Shown: positions 1-6,535, numbered from the stretch's first letter. The stretch: 6,788 bases of DNA from Thermodesulfovibrionales bacterium (GCA_022865525.1 JALHSV010000385.1:1-6788), one strand, 5' to 3'. Numbers and translations are program-made. Notes: generated by a model not told the origin, from the sequence alone.

Positions 1-246
1 GCCGATGCCTGGGAAAAGGCTTTACGCCCAAGACAGGTTGAAATCTTCGAACATATAGCCGGCGAGGTGCTCTCCTCGCTTGGATATCCTTTACGGTACG
101 GAAAAAGCGCACAAAAAATGACCATAAAAGAGAGGGTCATCTCCAATGTTCAGGAAATCATGAAGCGAGAGGTTATCAACAAAGCCCGCCACTGGCGAAG
201 AATCAAGAAAGGTATTGCAACAGCTTCAAAACAGCGTGAATCATGA
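1..246 (+). CDS. Probable sulfotransferase family protein, C-terminal fragment (5' end outside window)
   Basis: Frame 1 is open from the first base to TGA at 244-246 and gives 81 residues of a C-terminus. The start 'ADAWEKALRPRQVEIFEHIAG' region, continuing to 'LSSLGY' (about residues 1-29), fits the closing helix of PAPS-dependent sulfotransferases, where a Trp/Leu-rich stretch, a Glu-rich helix and 'LGY' come just before the end. The tail after residue 30 is basic (KKG, HWRRIKK) and not diagnostic. Family members transfer sulfate from PAPS to sugars, lipids or other acceptors. The PAPS-binding loops lie upstream of the window, so activity and substrate cannot be judged. Its stop overlaps the stop of convergent msbA by 6 bp, and no terminator lies between them. 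The call rests on a short C-terminal pattern; coding status is more certain than family. Confidence 0.55.
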   Translation, partial: ADAWEKALRPRQVEIFEHIAGEVLSSLGYPLRYGKSAQKMTIKERVISNVQEIMKREVINKARHWRRIKKGIATASKQRES

Positions 247-1959
247 AGAGTGCAAAAACGCAGCATAGAGTTCCCTGTATGTTGCGTTCTTCTCGATAAG
301 TTCTTCGTGTTTGCCGATATGCATTATTTTCCCTTTTTCTATGATAAGTATCCTGTCCGCGTTCCTGATCGTCGACAGCCTGTGTGCAATGACAATTGTT
401 GTTCTGCCTCTCATGAGGGTATCAAGTGCCTTCTGAACGAGCGCTTCAGAGATAGAATCGAGAGATGATGTCGCCTCATCAAGAATCAGGATGGGAGGGT
501 TTTTAAGGATAGCCCTTGCTATGGCTATTCGCTGGCGCTGACCGCCGGACAGTTTCAGGCCTCTGTCTCCTATAACTGTATGATATTTTTCAGGCATTTC
601 CTGGATGAATTCATCAGCATATGCCATTTTTGCCGCTTGAATGATTTCAGTCTCTGAAGCATCTTGTTTACCAAAAGCTATATTTTCTTTGACGGTATCG
701 TTAAACAAAATGATATCCTGACTCACAATCCCTATCTGCTCCCTGAGGGACCGTATTTCGATTTCATTGATATTGATCCCATCGATGGTCAATATACCAC
801 TCGAAGGAACATAGAATTTTGGTATCAAATCTGCAAGAGTGGATTTTCCGACTCCACTGCGACCGACGATTGCAACGACCTCTCCGTACCCTATCTCCAG
901 ATTCACATCCGTGAGCACCGGATGATTGTTCGTGGGGAAAGCAAATGAGACATGTTCAAACGTGATGGACTTCTGAAAACCGGGAATTATCGTGCGACCA
1001 CCCTGTTCGTGCTCTGCTCTTAGAAGGGTATCTATTCTCTCGATCGATGCCCGTGCCTCCTGTAAAGTACTGTAGGCCTCACCAAGCTTTTTTACCGGAG
1101 AGAACATCATGTAGATGGCAACAAGGATTGATGCGAATACTCCGGCGGTAATAGTTCCGTTCACCACCATAGTGCTTCCGTACCACAGCACTATAGCTAT
1201 CGCCGCACCGGTAACGACATCGATAAGAAGTTTTGTAAACTCCTTCAGCCGTATGACCCTCAGGAGTTCCCTGTAGTATCTCTGGTTGTCGCTTCTGAAT
1301 TTTTCCCCCATGATCCTTTCCCGGTTGAAGATTTTAATAACCCGCGCACCGAACACGCTCTCACCAATCCTGTGCGTAAGAAATGAGAGTTTTTTCTGGG
1401 CCTCTTTCCTCTTCCTTTTTACGCCTCTTCCAAATTTCCTTGTACTATAGGCTATGAGAGGCAGAAGAATAAGGCTCATCATGGCGAGATCCCATTTCCT
1501 GTAAAGCGCAACGCCGAGGAGAAAAATTACTGTGGGAACCTCAACAATACATGTCTTGAGCACATCAGAGACCAGACCGTTCAGCGCCTCAACATCATAC
1601 ATGATCCTTGATACGATGACACCTGAAGATTCTTTGTTGAAATACCCTACCGGCAGATTCAGGAGGTGGGTATAGAGTCTGTTTCTTGTCTCCCTTACTA
1701 ACTTCATCCCTGCAGATTTCATGAGATAGGACTGGCCGAAACTCAGGAACCCTTTTGTTGAAAAGAGCAGGAAGACCCCGACCGGAAGCAGGGCAAGGTA
1801 TTCATATTTCCCCCCGACAAGAATTTCATCAAGCGCAGGCTTAACTGACCATGCAATCGCTCCTGTAATGCCGGAAACCATGAGGCTCAGGATAATGCCG
1901 GCAAAGATCCTCCACCAGTAAGGTTTTGTAAGTTCAATAATCTTTTTGACTACCTGCAT
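241..1959 (-). CDS. msbA: MsbA-type lipid A / phospholipid ABC exporter (fused permease-ATPase)
   Basis: A 572-residue half-transporter, the usual MsbA length, expected to act as an inner-membrane homodimer flipping lipid A-core or other lipids to the periplasmic leaflet. The N-terminal half is a type IV (exporter) transmembrane domain with hydrophobic spans near residues 17-37, 55-75, 137-152, 156-172, 245-264 and 272-290, and long basic cytoplasmic stretches (175-193). The nucleotide-binding domain is complete: Walker A GRSGVGKST (366-374), Q-loop Gln414, signature LSGGQ (470-474), Walker B LILDE with Asp494 and Glu495, D-loop SSLD and H-loop His526. The ATG at 1959 begins a typical 'MQVVKKIIELTKPYWWR' start. 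There is no Shine-Dalgarno; a promoter-like motif ends 10 nt upstream. DUF3108 lies 58 bp upstream on the same strand. LPS gene rfaE1 nearby supports a lipid A role, but close multidrug or peptide half-exporters share this architecture, so the substrate is inferred. Confidence 0.9.
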   Translation of the reverse strand: MQVVKKIIELTKPYWWRIFAGIILSLMVSGITGAIAWSVKPALDEILVGGKYEYLALLPVGVFLLFSTKGFLSFGQSYLMKSAGMKLVRETRNRLYTHLLNLPVGYFNKESSGVIVSRIMYDVEALNGLVSDVLKTCIVEVPTVIFLLGVALYRKWDLAMMSLILLPLIAYSTRKFGRGVKRKRKEAQKKLSFLTHRIGESVFGARVIKIFNRERIMGEKFRSDNQRYYRELLRVIRLKEFTKLLIDVVTGAAIAIVLWYGSTMVVNGTITAGVFASILVAIYMMFSPVKKLGEAYSTLQEARASIERIDTLLRAEHEQGGRTIIPGFQKSITFEHVSFAFPTNNHPVLTDVNLEIGYGEVVAIVGRSGVGKSTLADLIPKFYVPSSGILTIDGININEIEIRSLREQIGIVSQDIILFNDTVKENIAFGKQDASETEIIQAAKMAYADEFIQEMPEKYHTVIGDRGLKLSGGQRQRIAIARAILKNPPILILDEATSSLDSISEALVQKALDTLMRGRTTIVIAHRLSTIRNADRILIIEKGKIMHIGKHEELIEKNATYRELYAAFLHSS

Positions 1960-1969
1960 GATTTTTCAT

Positions 1970-1997
1970 AGTATATACGATCGCAGGGTGATAACAA
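1970..1997 (-). promoter_or_regulatory. Putative sigma-70-like promoter for msbA
   Basis: On the minus strand, TTGTTA (1992-1997) is followed after 16 nt by TATACT (1970-1975), a 5/6 match to the -10 consensus. Transcription would begin about 3-4 nt before the msbA ATG, giving an almost leaderless mRNA. This sits in the 58-bp gap after the DUF3108 stop, so msbA may be expressed on its own as well as by read-through. It is a pattern match only. Confidence 0.4.
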
Positions 1998-2017
1998 AAC
2001 GAAAGGGCTCACAAACG

Positions 2018-2836
2018 TTAGTATAGGCCTTTGACGAGGGTTGCCGTAATGGAACCGATTGCCACCTTTGTCTGCATCATCACAGGAATATGCTTCTCAT
2101 TATCGGTTAGCCATATGAGGATTTCACCTTTCCCGTAAAATATTCCCTCTGATTTCATCAATGGTTTGACGACAATGGTATTGATCGTACCTGTGGGAAG
2201 GGTTATTTTTTCTTTCTTCAGGACCTGCACCTCAACATTCCAGACTTTTTTACTGTCGAAGATAGTGATATATACAGGTTTGCCGACTGAGAGGTTTAAT
2301 GATCTGAGATAGTAAAAGCCTGATAAGGGGTCAAGGACCGGAGGAGTGATCTGGAAGTCCTTTCTTTCATTCTTGAGACGGTCGATGTATGTCGCCTTGC
2401 TATTGTCACAGTCAAAGATAATTTCCTTATCTCTTCTGTGTCTTCCCTCCCTGATCTTGATCCTGTATTGAGATGGCTGGAAAAAACTTTCCGGGGAATT
2501 TTTCAAAAGGGTGCTTTCCACCCGGTCATCAACCGTGTAAAAAACAGATACCCATGATGCCGATTGTGCGGTCGAAAGAATTTTTACTTTTTCTCCATCA
2601 TTTCTCAATTCAAGGGATGCGGTACCGGCTTTTATTCCGGTCCATGTTAGGTCATAGATAAATTTTTCAGGTATCGCAGAAGGGGCTGAGTGAGCAATCG
2701 GGAGAAACCAGGTCTGCGATATGATGACAAAAGCAATGGCGATGAGAAATACTGTTTTTAATCCTCTCTCACCCCGAACATGTATCGTTATCGTTCCTGG
2801 TGGTGAGATTATTTCCTTGCCCTTATTGAAGTCCAT
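2018..2836 (-). CDS. DUF3108 domain-containing secreted protein
   Basis: A protein of about 272 residues with an N-terminal export signal: a basic patch (RGERGLK, about 21-27), a hydrophobic core (28-46), then 'PIAHSA' with likely signal-peptidase cleavage after Ser50. The mature part starts 'IPEKFIYDLTWTGIKAGTASLEL', the hallmark opening of DUF3108 (YD++W GI AG A). It is beta-strand rich with later landmarks 'DPLSGFYYLRS' and 'EILIWLTDNEKHIPVMMQTKV...G', matching the family's central and C-terminal blocks. It should reside in the periplasm or at the outer membrane; function is unknown. ATG at 2836 is preferred; an in-frame GTG at 2842 would add two residues. Neither has a convincing Shine-Dalgarno, and about 20 polar residues precede the signal core, so the start is uncertain. 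It precedes msbA on the same strand, suggesting an envelope-biogenesis link by context only. Confidence 0.8.
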   Translation of the reverse strand: MDFNKGKEIISPPGTITIHVRGERGLKTVFLIAIAFVIISQTWFLPIAHSAPSAIPEKFIYDLTWTGIKAGTASLELRNDGEKVKILSTAQSASWVSVFYTVDDRVESTLLKNSPESFFQPSQYRIKIREGRHRRDKEIIFDCDNSKATYIDRLKNERKDFQITPPVLDPLSGFYYLRSLNLSVGKPVYITIFDSKKVWNVEVQVLKKEKITLPTGTINTIVVKPLMKSEGIFYGKGEILIWLTDNEKHIPVMMQTKVAIGSITATLVKGLY

Positions 2837-2858
2837 AAGCACTCATTTTTATTTATGT

Positions 2859-2864
2859 TATATT
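2859..2864 (+). promoter_or_regulatory. -10-like hexamer just upstream of hisA
   Basis: TATATT lies 5 nt before the hisA ATG. No matching -35 element is visible at 16-18 nt spacing and no Shine-Dalgarno precedes the start. If used, transcription would start at or next to the A of ATG (2870), a leaderless mRNA. The divergent gap to DUF3108 is only 27-33 bp, so both promoters must share it or reach into the neighbouring genes. Confidence 0.35.
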
Positions 2865-2869
2865 AAGCA

Positions 2870-3598
2870 ATGCTTGTTATTCCAGCAATAGATTTAAAAG
2901 AAGGCAATTGCGTAAGGCTCGTTCAGGGAAGAAAAGACGCGGTTACCGTTTATTCAAATGATCCCGCAGTTACTGCAAAACGATGGGAATCCAGTGGAGC
3001 AAAACTCCTTCACATTGTTGACCTCGATGGCGCCTTCTCAGGATATCAGAAAAACATGGATGCGATCCTGAATATCAGGAAGTCGGTAAAGATGATGCTT
3101 CAGGTCGGTGGGGGGATACGGAACATCGGGAATCTGATAAATCTTTTTTCATCAGGTATTGACAGGGCAATTATCGGGACTGCTGCGATAGAGGATCCGG
3201 AATTTCTCGTGCAGGCTTGCAAACAATATCCGGGACGGGTACTTATAGGTATTGATGCTAAAGATGGATTGGTTGCTATCAAGGGTTGGGAAGAAGTTAC
3301 ATCAATCCATGCATATGAATTGGCAAGACGCCTGGAGATGGTAGGGATAGCAGGCATTATTTATACAGATATCAAACGGGACGGGATGCTCACGGGCCCT
3401 AATATAGCAGCAGTGCGCGAAATGGTTGACCATGTCAGGATTCCTGTTATCGCTTCCGGTGGTATTGCAAGCATGGAAGATATCAGGAATCTGGTGCAGA
3501 TTACAAAGCTCTGGGGAATGATAACGGGAAAGGCAATCTATTCAGGTGCTCTCAATCTCAAGGAAGCCATTCAATTTGTGAACAGTCAGGCATGTTAG
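2870..3598 (+). CDS. hisA: HisA: ProFAR isomerase of histidine biosynthesis
   Basis: A full-length 242-residue HisA. This cytoplasmic (beta/alpha)8 barrel performs the Amadori isomerisation of ProFAR to PRFAR, the fourth step of histidine synthesis. The start 'MLVIPAIDLKEGNCVRLVQG' contains the catalytic Asp8. The second catalytic Asp is Asp129 in 'IGIDAKDG', and 'YTDIKRDGMLTGPN' (165-178) is the usual block after beta 6. The two phosphate-binding sites are visible as 'QVGGGIR' with 'IIGTAA' (first half) and 'IASGGI' with 'ITGKAIY' (second half). 'AIKGWEE' (136-142) is the Trp-containing loop seen in HisA rather than HisF. The stop overlaps the hisF start by 7 bp, implying translational coupling. 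Nothing looks damaged. The ATG at 2870 is the only start that leaves 'PAID' at the normal distance; it has no Shine-Dalgarno. Confidence 0.96.
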   Translation: MLVIPAIDLKEGNCVRLVQGRKDAVTVYSNDPAVTAKRWESSGAKLLHIVDLDGAFSGYQKNMDAILNIRKSVKMMLQVGGGIRNIGNLINLFSSGIDRAIIGTAAIEDPEFLVQACKQYPGRVLIGIDAKDGLVAIKGWEEVTSIHAYELARRLEMVGIAGIIYTDIKRDGMLTGPNIAAVREMVDHVRIPVIASGGIASMEDIRNLVQITKLWGMITGKAIYSGALNLKEAIQFVNSQAC

Positions 3599-4470
3599 CG
3601 AAACGAATCATACCCTGCCTCGATGTAAAAGACGGACGTGTTGTGAAAGGCGTCAGTTTCTTAAATCTGCGCGACGCCGGGGACCCTGTTGAGAATGCGA
3701 AATTTTATGATGAGCAGGGTGCGGATGAGCTTGTATTTCTTGACATCACCGCTTCCCACGAAAAGAGAAAAATCATACTGGATGTGGTAATGAAAACCGC
3801 AGAGGACGTCTTCATGCCGCTCACGGTCGGCGGGGGTATTAAGACCCTGCATGATATCAGGGACCTGCTGAACGCCGGGTGTGATAAGGTATCGATCAAC
3901 ACAACCGCGGTTAAAGACCCTTATTTCATCAGCAAGGCTGCAGAGCGCTTCGGCAGCCAGTGCATCGTCATCGCAATCGATGCAAAGAGAGTAAGTGCAG
4001 ATATGTCACAGGCAACCGGAGAACCCTGGTTTGATGAGCCGGCGTTAAAAGATGTTTGCCTAAATCTTGATTATAAAATCCCCCCTCACCCCCCTTTTAT
4101 AAAGGAGGATGAGGAAGGAAATCTGTGGGCTTTATCAACTCACGGAGGGAGACAGATGAAGCTCATTGATGCCGTACAATGGGCAAAGAAAATGGAGGAA
4201 CTCGGGGCGGGCGAGATCATGCTCACGAGCATGGATATGGACGGTACCAAGGACGGCTATGATATTGAACTGACCCGTGCAATATCTGAAACGGTTACCA
4301 TACCGGTCATCGCTTCAGGTGGTGCCGGAACCCTCGATCATCTCTACGAGGCTTTTGCTCATGGCAAGGCAGATGCGGCCCTTGCGGCATCTATATTCCA
4401 TTACAGGGAATTCACCATAAAGGAAGCAAAGGAATACCTGAAGGCCAGAGGAATTCCTGTCAGACTATAG
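3592..4470 (+). CDS. hisF: HisF: imidazole glycerol phosphate synthase cyclase subunit, with an in-frame loop insertion
   Basis: HisF is the cyclase half of the HisFH complex. It uses ammonia from HisH to turn PRFAR into IGP and AICAR. The start 'MLAKRIIPCLDVKDGRVVKG' has catalytic Asp11; the second catalytic residue is Asp130 in 'IAIDAKR'. The ammonia-gate residues known from Thermotoga maritima HisF are present as Arg5, Glu46, Lys99 and Glu208 (Glu167 there). Phosphate-binding motifs 'VGGGI' (79-83) and 'IASGGAG' (240-246) are intact. The protein is 292 residues against about 253 normally. The excess lies in residues 134-178, in the loop after beta strand 5, where T. maritima has four residues ('DGEF'). 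Homology resumes at 'ALSTHGGR'. Residues 163-176 come from a palindromic repeat (4079-4119). The reading frame stays open, so the enzyme is probably functional. The ATG at 3592 overlaps the end of hisA; the 3' end overlaps the convergent ThiI-like gene by 11 bp. Confidence 0.95.
   Translation: MLAKRIIPCLDVKDGRVVKGVSFLNLRDAGDPVENAKFYDEQGADELVFLDITASHEKRKIILDVVMKTAEDVFMPLTVGGGIKTLHDIRDLLNAGCDKVSINTTAVKDPYFISKAAERFGSQCIVIAIDAKRVSADMSQATGEPWFDEPALKDVCLNLDYKIPPHPPFIKEDEEGNLWALSTHGGRQMKLIDAVQWAKKMEELGAGEIMLTSMDMDGTKDGYDIELTRAISETVTIPVIASGGAGTLDHLYEAFAHGKADAALAASIFHYREFTIKEAKEYLKARGIPVRL
4079..4119. repeat. Imperfect palindromic interspersed-type element inside hisF
   Basis: The left arm has two C6 runs separated by TCA (4080-4094); the right arm is a G/A-rich stretch (4104-4118). 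They fold around the perfect centre TTTATAAA (4096-4103). With one bulged C (4089), 14 of about 19 arm positions pair beyond the AT centre (one as T-G), and mismatches are mainly C-A. In the hisF frame it encodes the Pro-rich peptide IPPHPPFIKEDEEG. From memory, similar C-run/G-run palindromes encoding 'NPPxPPFxKGG'-like peptides are scattered through Nitrospirota, deltaproteobacterial and cyanobacterial genomes. Only one copy is present in this window, so repeat status is inferred from form. Exact ends are uncertain; the A-rich flanks may belong to it. Confidence 0.65.
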
Positions 4471-5509
4471 CCTGTTCTCTTGTTCTTCTTTTCCCGATCC
4501 GTGTCGCATCAAGAATTTCATCACCTGCAGGTATAACACTCACGATCGATGTTTTACCGCTTTGAATGAGTTTTACTGCAATCTCACGGACATTTTTAGC
4601 ATCTGAATATCGTGCACAGAGTGCAGCAGCAAGCCTCAGCGACTCATCGGTTATCTCACCGGTAAGCAATGTCATCGGGCTTCCATAGCCTTCAACTCTT
4701 AACAGATAATCGCTGTCTGCAGACATGGACTCGACGATTGCATTTTCAGCCTTATCCCTGCCTACAATAATTTTGCACCGGGGTGAATATCTGAAGTGCC
4801 TTCCAATCCTCAAAAGATCGATATCCCTTATTGCAGGATTTGGGTCATGAGCTAACAAATCTTTGAGCCTGAATGCATAATTGGGTTCGGTCAGAAGACA
4901 GCCTCCTCCAGGAGAAGGATAGTCCTTCATGCCGAATTCCCCGGCAAGAGCAATCTGTGGTTTTCTCGACCTGCCGCTGAAGGCATACAGCATTTCCCCG
5001 TCAACGATTCCTTTTCGTTCGGCAATCGTGATTCTGAGGAGTTTCGCGCTGAGAGGCCTGAGAACAGTATCAATAACGCCGGCCTCTTTGTCAATATGAT
5101 AGAGCATATCTTTTCTCTGACTCATCGGCCTCTGTCCGAGCACTTCACCGGTTAATAGAAAATCAGCACCAATCATATCCATGACCTGCTTTGCTTCTTT
5201 GAGCATAAGAATTCTGCAGTCAATACAGGGGTTCATATTTCTCCCATACCCGTGTTTCGGTTTTGTAACGATATCGAGCATTTCATGACTGAGATGACGC
5301 ATTATAATCTCAAAACCATATTTGTGACTCAATGATTGATAACGTATTACGTGGAACGTGTGATCATCAGAAGCATCCGGGTCAAACGGGGTAATAAACC
5401 GTATTGCGCTCACCTGTATGCCCTGCCTGAGCATTGTGAGGATCGCAAGCATGCTGTCAAGGCCGCCTGATAAGAGTGCTACAGCTTTATGGATTGTAGA
5501 TTTTGTCAT
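4460..5509 (-). CDS. ThiI/MnmA-like PP-loop tRNA thiolation protein with C-terminal NFACT-R-like domain
   Basis: A 349-residue cytoplasmic protein. The PP-loop SGGLDS (14-19) near the N-terminus marks an ATP pyrophosphatase that adenylates its substrate. 'NPCIDCRILMLKEA' (93-106) and 'LLTGEVLGQRPMSQ' (118-131) resemble ThiI/MnmA tRNA-thiouridine synthases, and 'PSPGGGCLLT' (198-207) supplies a third conserved-looking Cys204 beside the pair Cys95/Cys98. From about residue 236, 'GRHFRYSPRCKIIVGRDKAE' and 'LLRVEGYGSPMTLL' look like the NFACT-R family of RNA-binding domains, which is known fused to ThiI-like enzymes. It lacks the N-terminal THUMP and C-terminal rhodanese domains of Escherichia coli ThiI, so thiolation of U8 is a guess; another tRNA uridine is possible. 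The start at 5509 has no Shine-Dalgarno. It lies 21 bp after rfaE1, so co-transcription is likely. Its 3' end overlaps hisF by 11 bp. Confidence 0.8.
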   Translation of the reverse strand: MTKSTIHKAVALLSGGLDSMLAILTMLRQGIQVSAIRFITPFDPDASDDHTFHVIRYQSLSHKYGFEIIMRHLSHEMLDIVTKPKHGYGRNMNPCIDCRILMLKEAKQVMDMIGADFLLTGEVLGQRPMSQRKDMLYHIDKEAGVIDTVLRPLSAKLLRITIAERKGIVDGEMLYAFSGRSRKPQIALAGEFGMKDYPSPGGGCLLTEPNYAFRLKDLLAHDPNPAIRDIDLLRIGRHFRYSPRCKIIVGRDKAENAIVESMSADSDYLLRVEGYGSPMTLLTGEITDESLRLAAALCARYSDAKNVREIAVKLIQSGKTSIVSVIPAGDEILDATRIGKRRTREQAIV

Positions 5510-5515
5510 AGTGAG

Positions 5516-5521
5516 ATGATA
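5516..5521 (-). promoter_or_regulatory. -10-like hexamer just upstream of the ThiI-like gene
   Basis: Minus-strand TATCAT (5/6 match to TATAAT) ends 6 nt before the ATG at 5509. No -35 match is seen at 17 nt. It lies in the 21-bp gap after rfaE1, so it would be an internal promoter giving a leaderless transcript. The evidence is mainly its spacing, which matches the other starts in this window; it may be chance. Confidence 0.25.
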
Positions 5522-5530
5522 TGAAAGAAG

Positions 5531-6523
5531 CTAAGAAACTTCTCTTATTTTTAATGCACGATTGGTACTTAACGATCTCCGCAATTGCTCCGGTGTCACC
5601 ACTGCTGTTCCGACTTCACCGACAACAATGCCTGCTGCATGATTTGCAATAACTGCAGCCTCTTCCATTCTCGCCCCCGCGGCGAAAGCAAGAGTAAATG
5701 CCGCGATAACCGTATCCCCTGCTCCGGTCACATCATAGATATTTTTCGCTGCTGTGGGGATATGCACAACCGTATCGTTCCGGAAAAGGCTCATACCCTG
5801 TTCCCCCCGTGTAATCAGTACTGCATCGCATGATAATTTCTTTAAGAGTAGTCCTCCGGCGTCCATAAGAGATTTCTCATCTTTGATGTCTATGCCTGAT
5901 GCAATAGATGCCTCGTTCACATTCGGTGTAATGAGAGAAACGCGCTGATAGTAATGGAAATGGCCGACCTTCGGATCAACAGAAACAAAAAGTTTCTTCG
6001 GCCTCGCTTTGTTCAGAATTTCTCTCATCAGCTCGGCGGATACAACCCCTTTTTTATAATCAGATACGATCACGGCATCGTGTCCGGATATTTCATTGCC
6101 TATATAATCGAGGACACTCCCGAGCGTTCTCCTGTCCACACCTGTCTTGTCTTCCCGGTCGAACCGAACCACCTGCTGGTTATGGGCGATGACCCGAGTC
6201 TTGACCGTAGTAGATCGTGACCCCCAGAAAACACCCTCGCAGTTAATCCCCTTCTCTTCCATCATCTTTTTGATGATGTCGCCGCCCCTGTCTTTGCCGG
6301 CAATACCGACAATCGTGACGCGTCCTCCAAGCGATACAATATTGTGTGCGACATTTGCAGCACCCCCGAGAAGAAAGTTTTCGTGCGATACCTCAACAAC
6401 AGGCACAGGGGCTTCCGGAGATATCCTGGTTACTTTGCCCCATATATACCGGTCGAGTATCAGGTCTCCGATAACAAGAATCTTTTTTTTCTTACATTCG
6501 CTCAGGATCTTGCTGTATGTCAT
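5531..6523 (-). CDS. rfaE1: D-glycero-beta-D-manno-heptose-7-phosphate kinase (RfaE1/HldA, single-domain)
   Basis: A PfkB/ribokinase-fold sugar kinase of 330 residues from ATG 6523. It phosphorylates C1 of heptose 7-phosphate in the cytoplasm on the way to ADP-heptose for inner-core LPS. It aligns by eye with the kinase half of E. coli HldE: 'VIGDLILDRYIWG', 'RISPEAPVPVVEV', 'GGAANVAHNI', 'NQQVVRFDRE', 'VSDYKKGV', 'DPK' and 'LITPN' follow in order. The PfkB signature 'DVTGAGDTV' gives catalytic Asp270 (279 if counted from TTG 6550). 'GIVVGEVGTAVVTPEQL' is the usual end of the kinase domain. The nucleotidyltransferase half is absent, so a separate RfaE2/HldC is needed elsewhere. A TTG at 6550 would add 9 residues, but the ATG fits the family start better and possible promoters overlap the extension. 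No Shine-Dalgarno is visible for either. Confidence 0.92.
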   Translation of the reverse strand: MTYSKILSECKKKKILVIGDLILDRYIWGKVTRISPEAPVPVVEVSHENFLLGGAANVAHNIVSLGGRVTIVGIAGKDRGGDIIKKMMEEKGINCEGVFWGSRSTTVKTRVIAHNQQVVRFDREDKTGVDRRTLGSVLDYIGNEISGHDAVIVSDYKKGVVSAELMREILNKARPKKLFVSVDPKVGHFHYYQRVSLITPNVNEASIASGIDIKDEKSLMDAGGLLLKKLSCDAVLITRGEQGMSLFRNDTVVHIPTAAKNIYDVTGAGDTVIAAFTLAFAAGARMEEAAVIANHAAGIVVGEVGTAVVTPEQLRRSLSTNRALKIREVS

Positions 6524-6529
6524 GATCGT

Positions 6530-6535
6530 ATTATG
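6530..6535 (-). promoter_or_regulatory. -10-like hexamer 6 nt before rfaE1 ATG
   Basis: Minus-strand CATAAT (5/6) ends 6 nt upstream of the ATG at 6523, which would place transcription initiation at the start codon. There is no good -35 partner. It competes with the longer promoter candidate at 6543-6570; only one, or neither, may be real. Confidence 0.25.

Noticed and set aside
1985..2030. AAAGG ... CCTTT pair between DUF3108 and msbA as a terminator
   Set aside because: Only about five pairs with a long loop and no T tract; too weak to call.
4102..4114. AAGGAGG followed at once by ATG inside the hisF repeat, looking like an internal ribosome binding site
   Set aside because: The ATG touches the motif, no start codon lies at a proper 5-9 nt spacing, and the motif is explained as the palindrome's G/A arm.
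4079..4119. The C-run/G-run hairpin as an intrinsic terminator within hisF
   Set aside because: No T tract follows on either strand, and the reading frame continues with conserved HisF sequence.
5521..5550. GAAG ... CTTC short inverted repeat followed by T-rich sequence between rfaE1 and the ThiI-like gene
   Set aside because: The stem is 4-5 bp, and the T-rich side would serve the plus strand, where no gene ends here.
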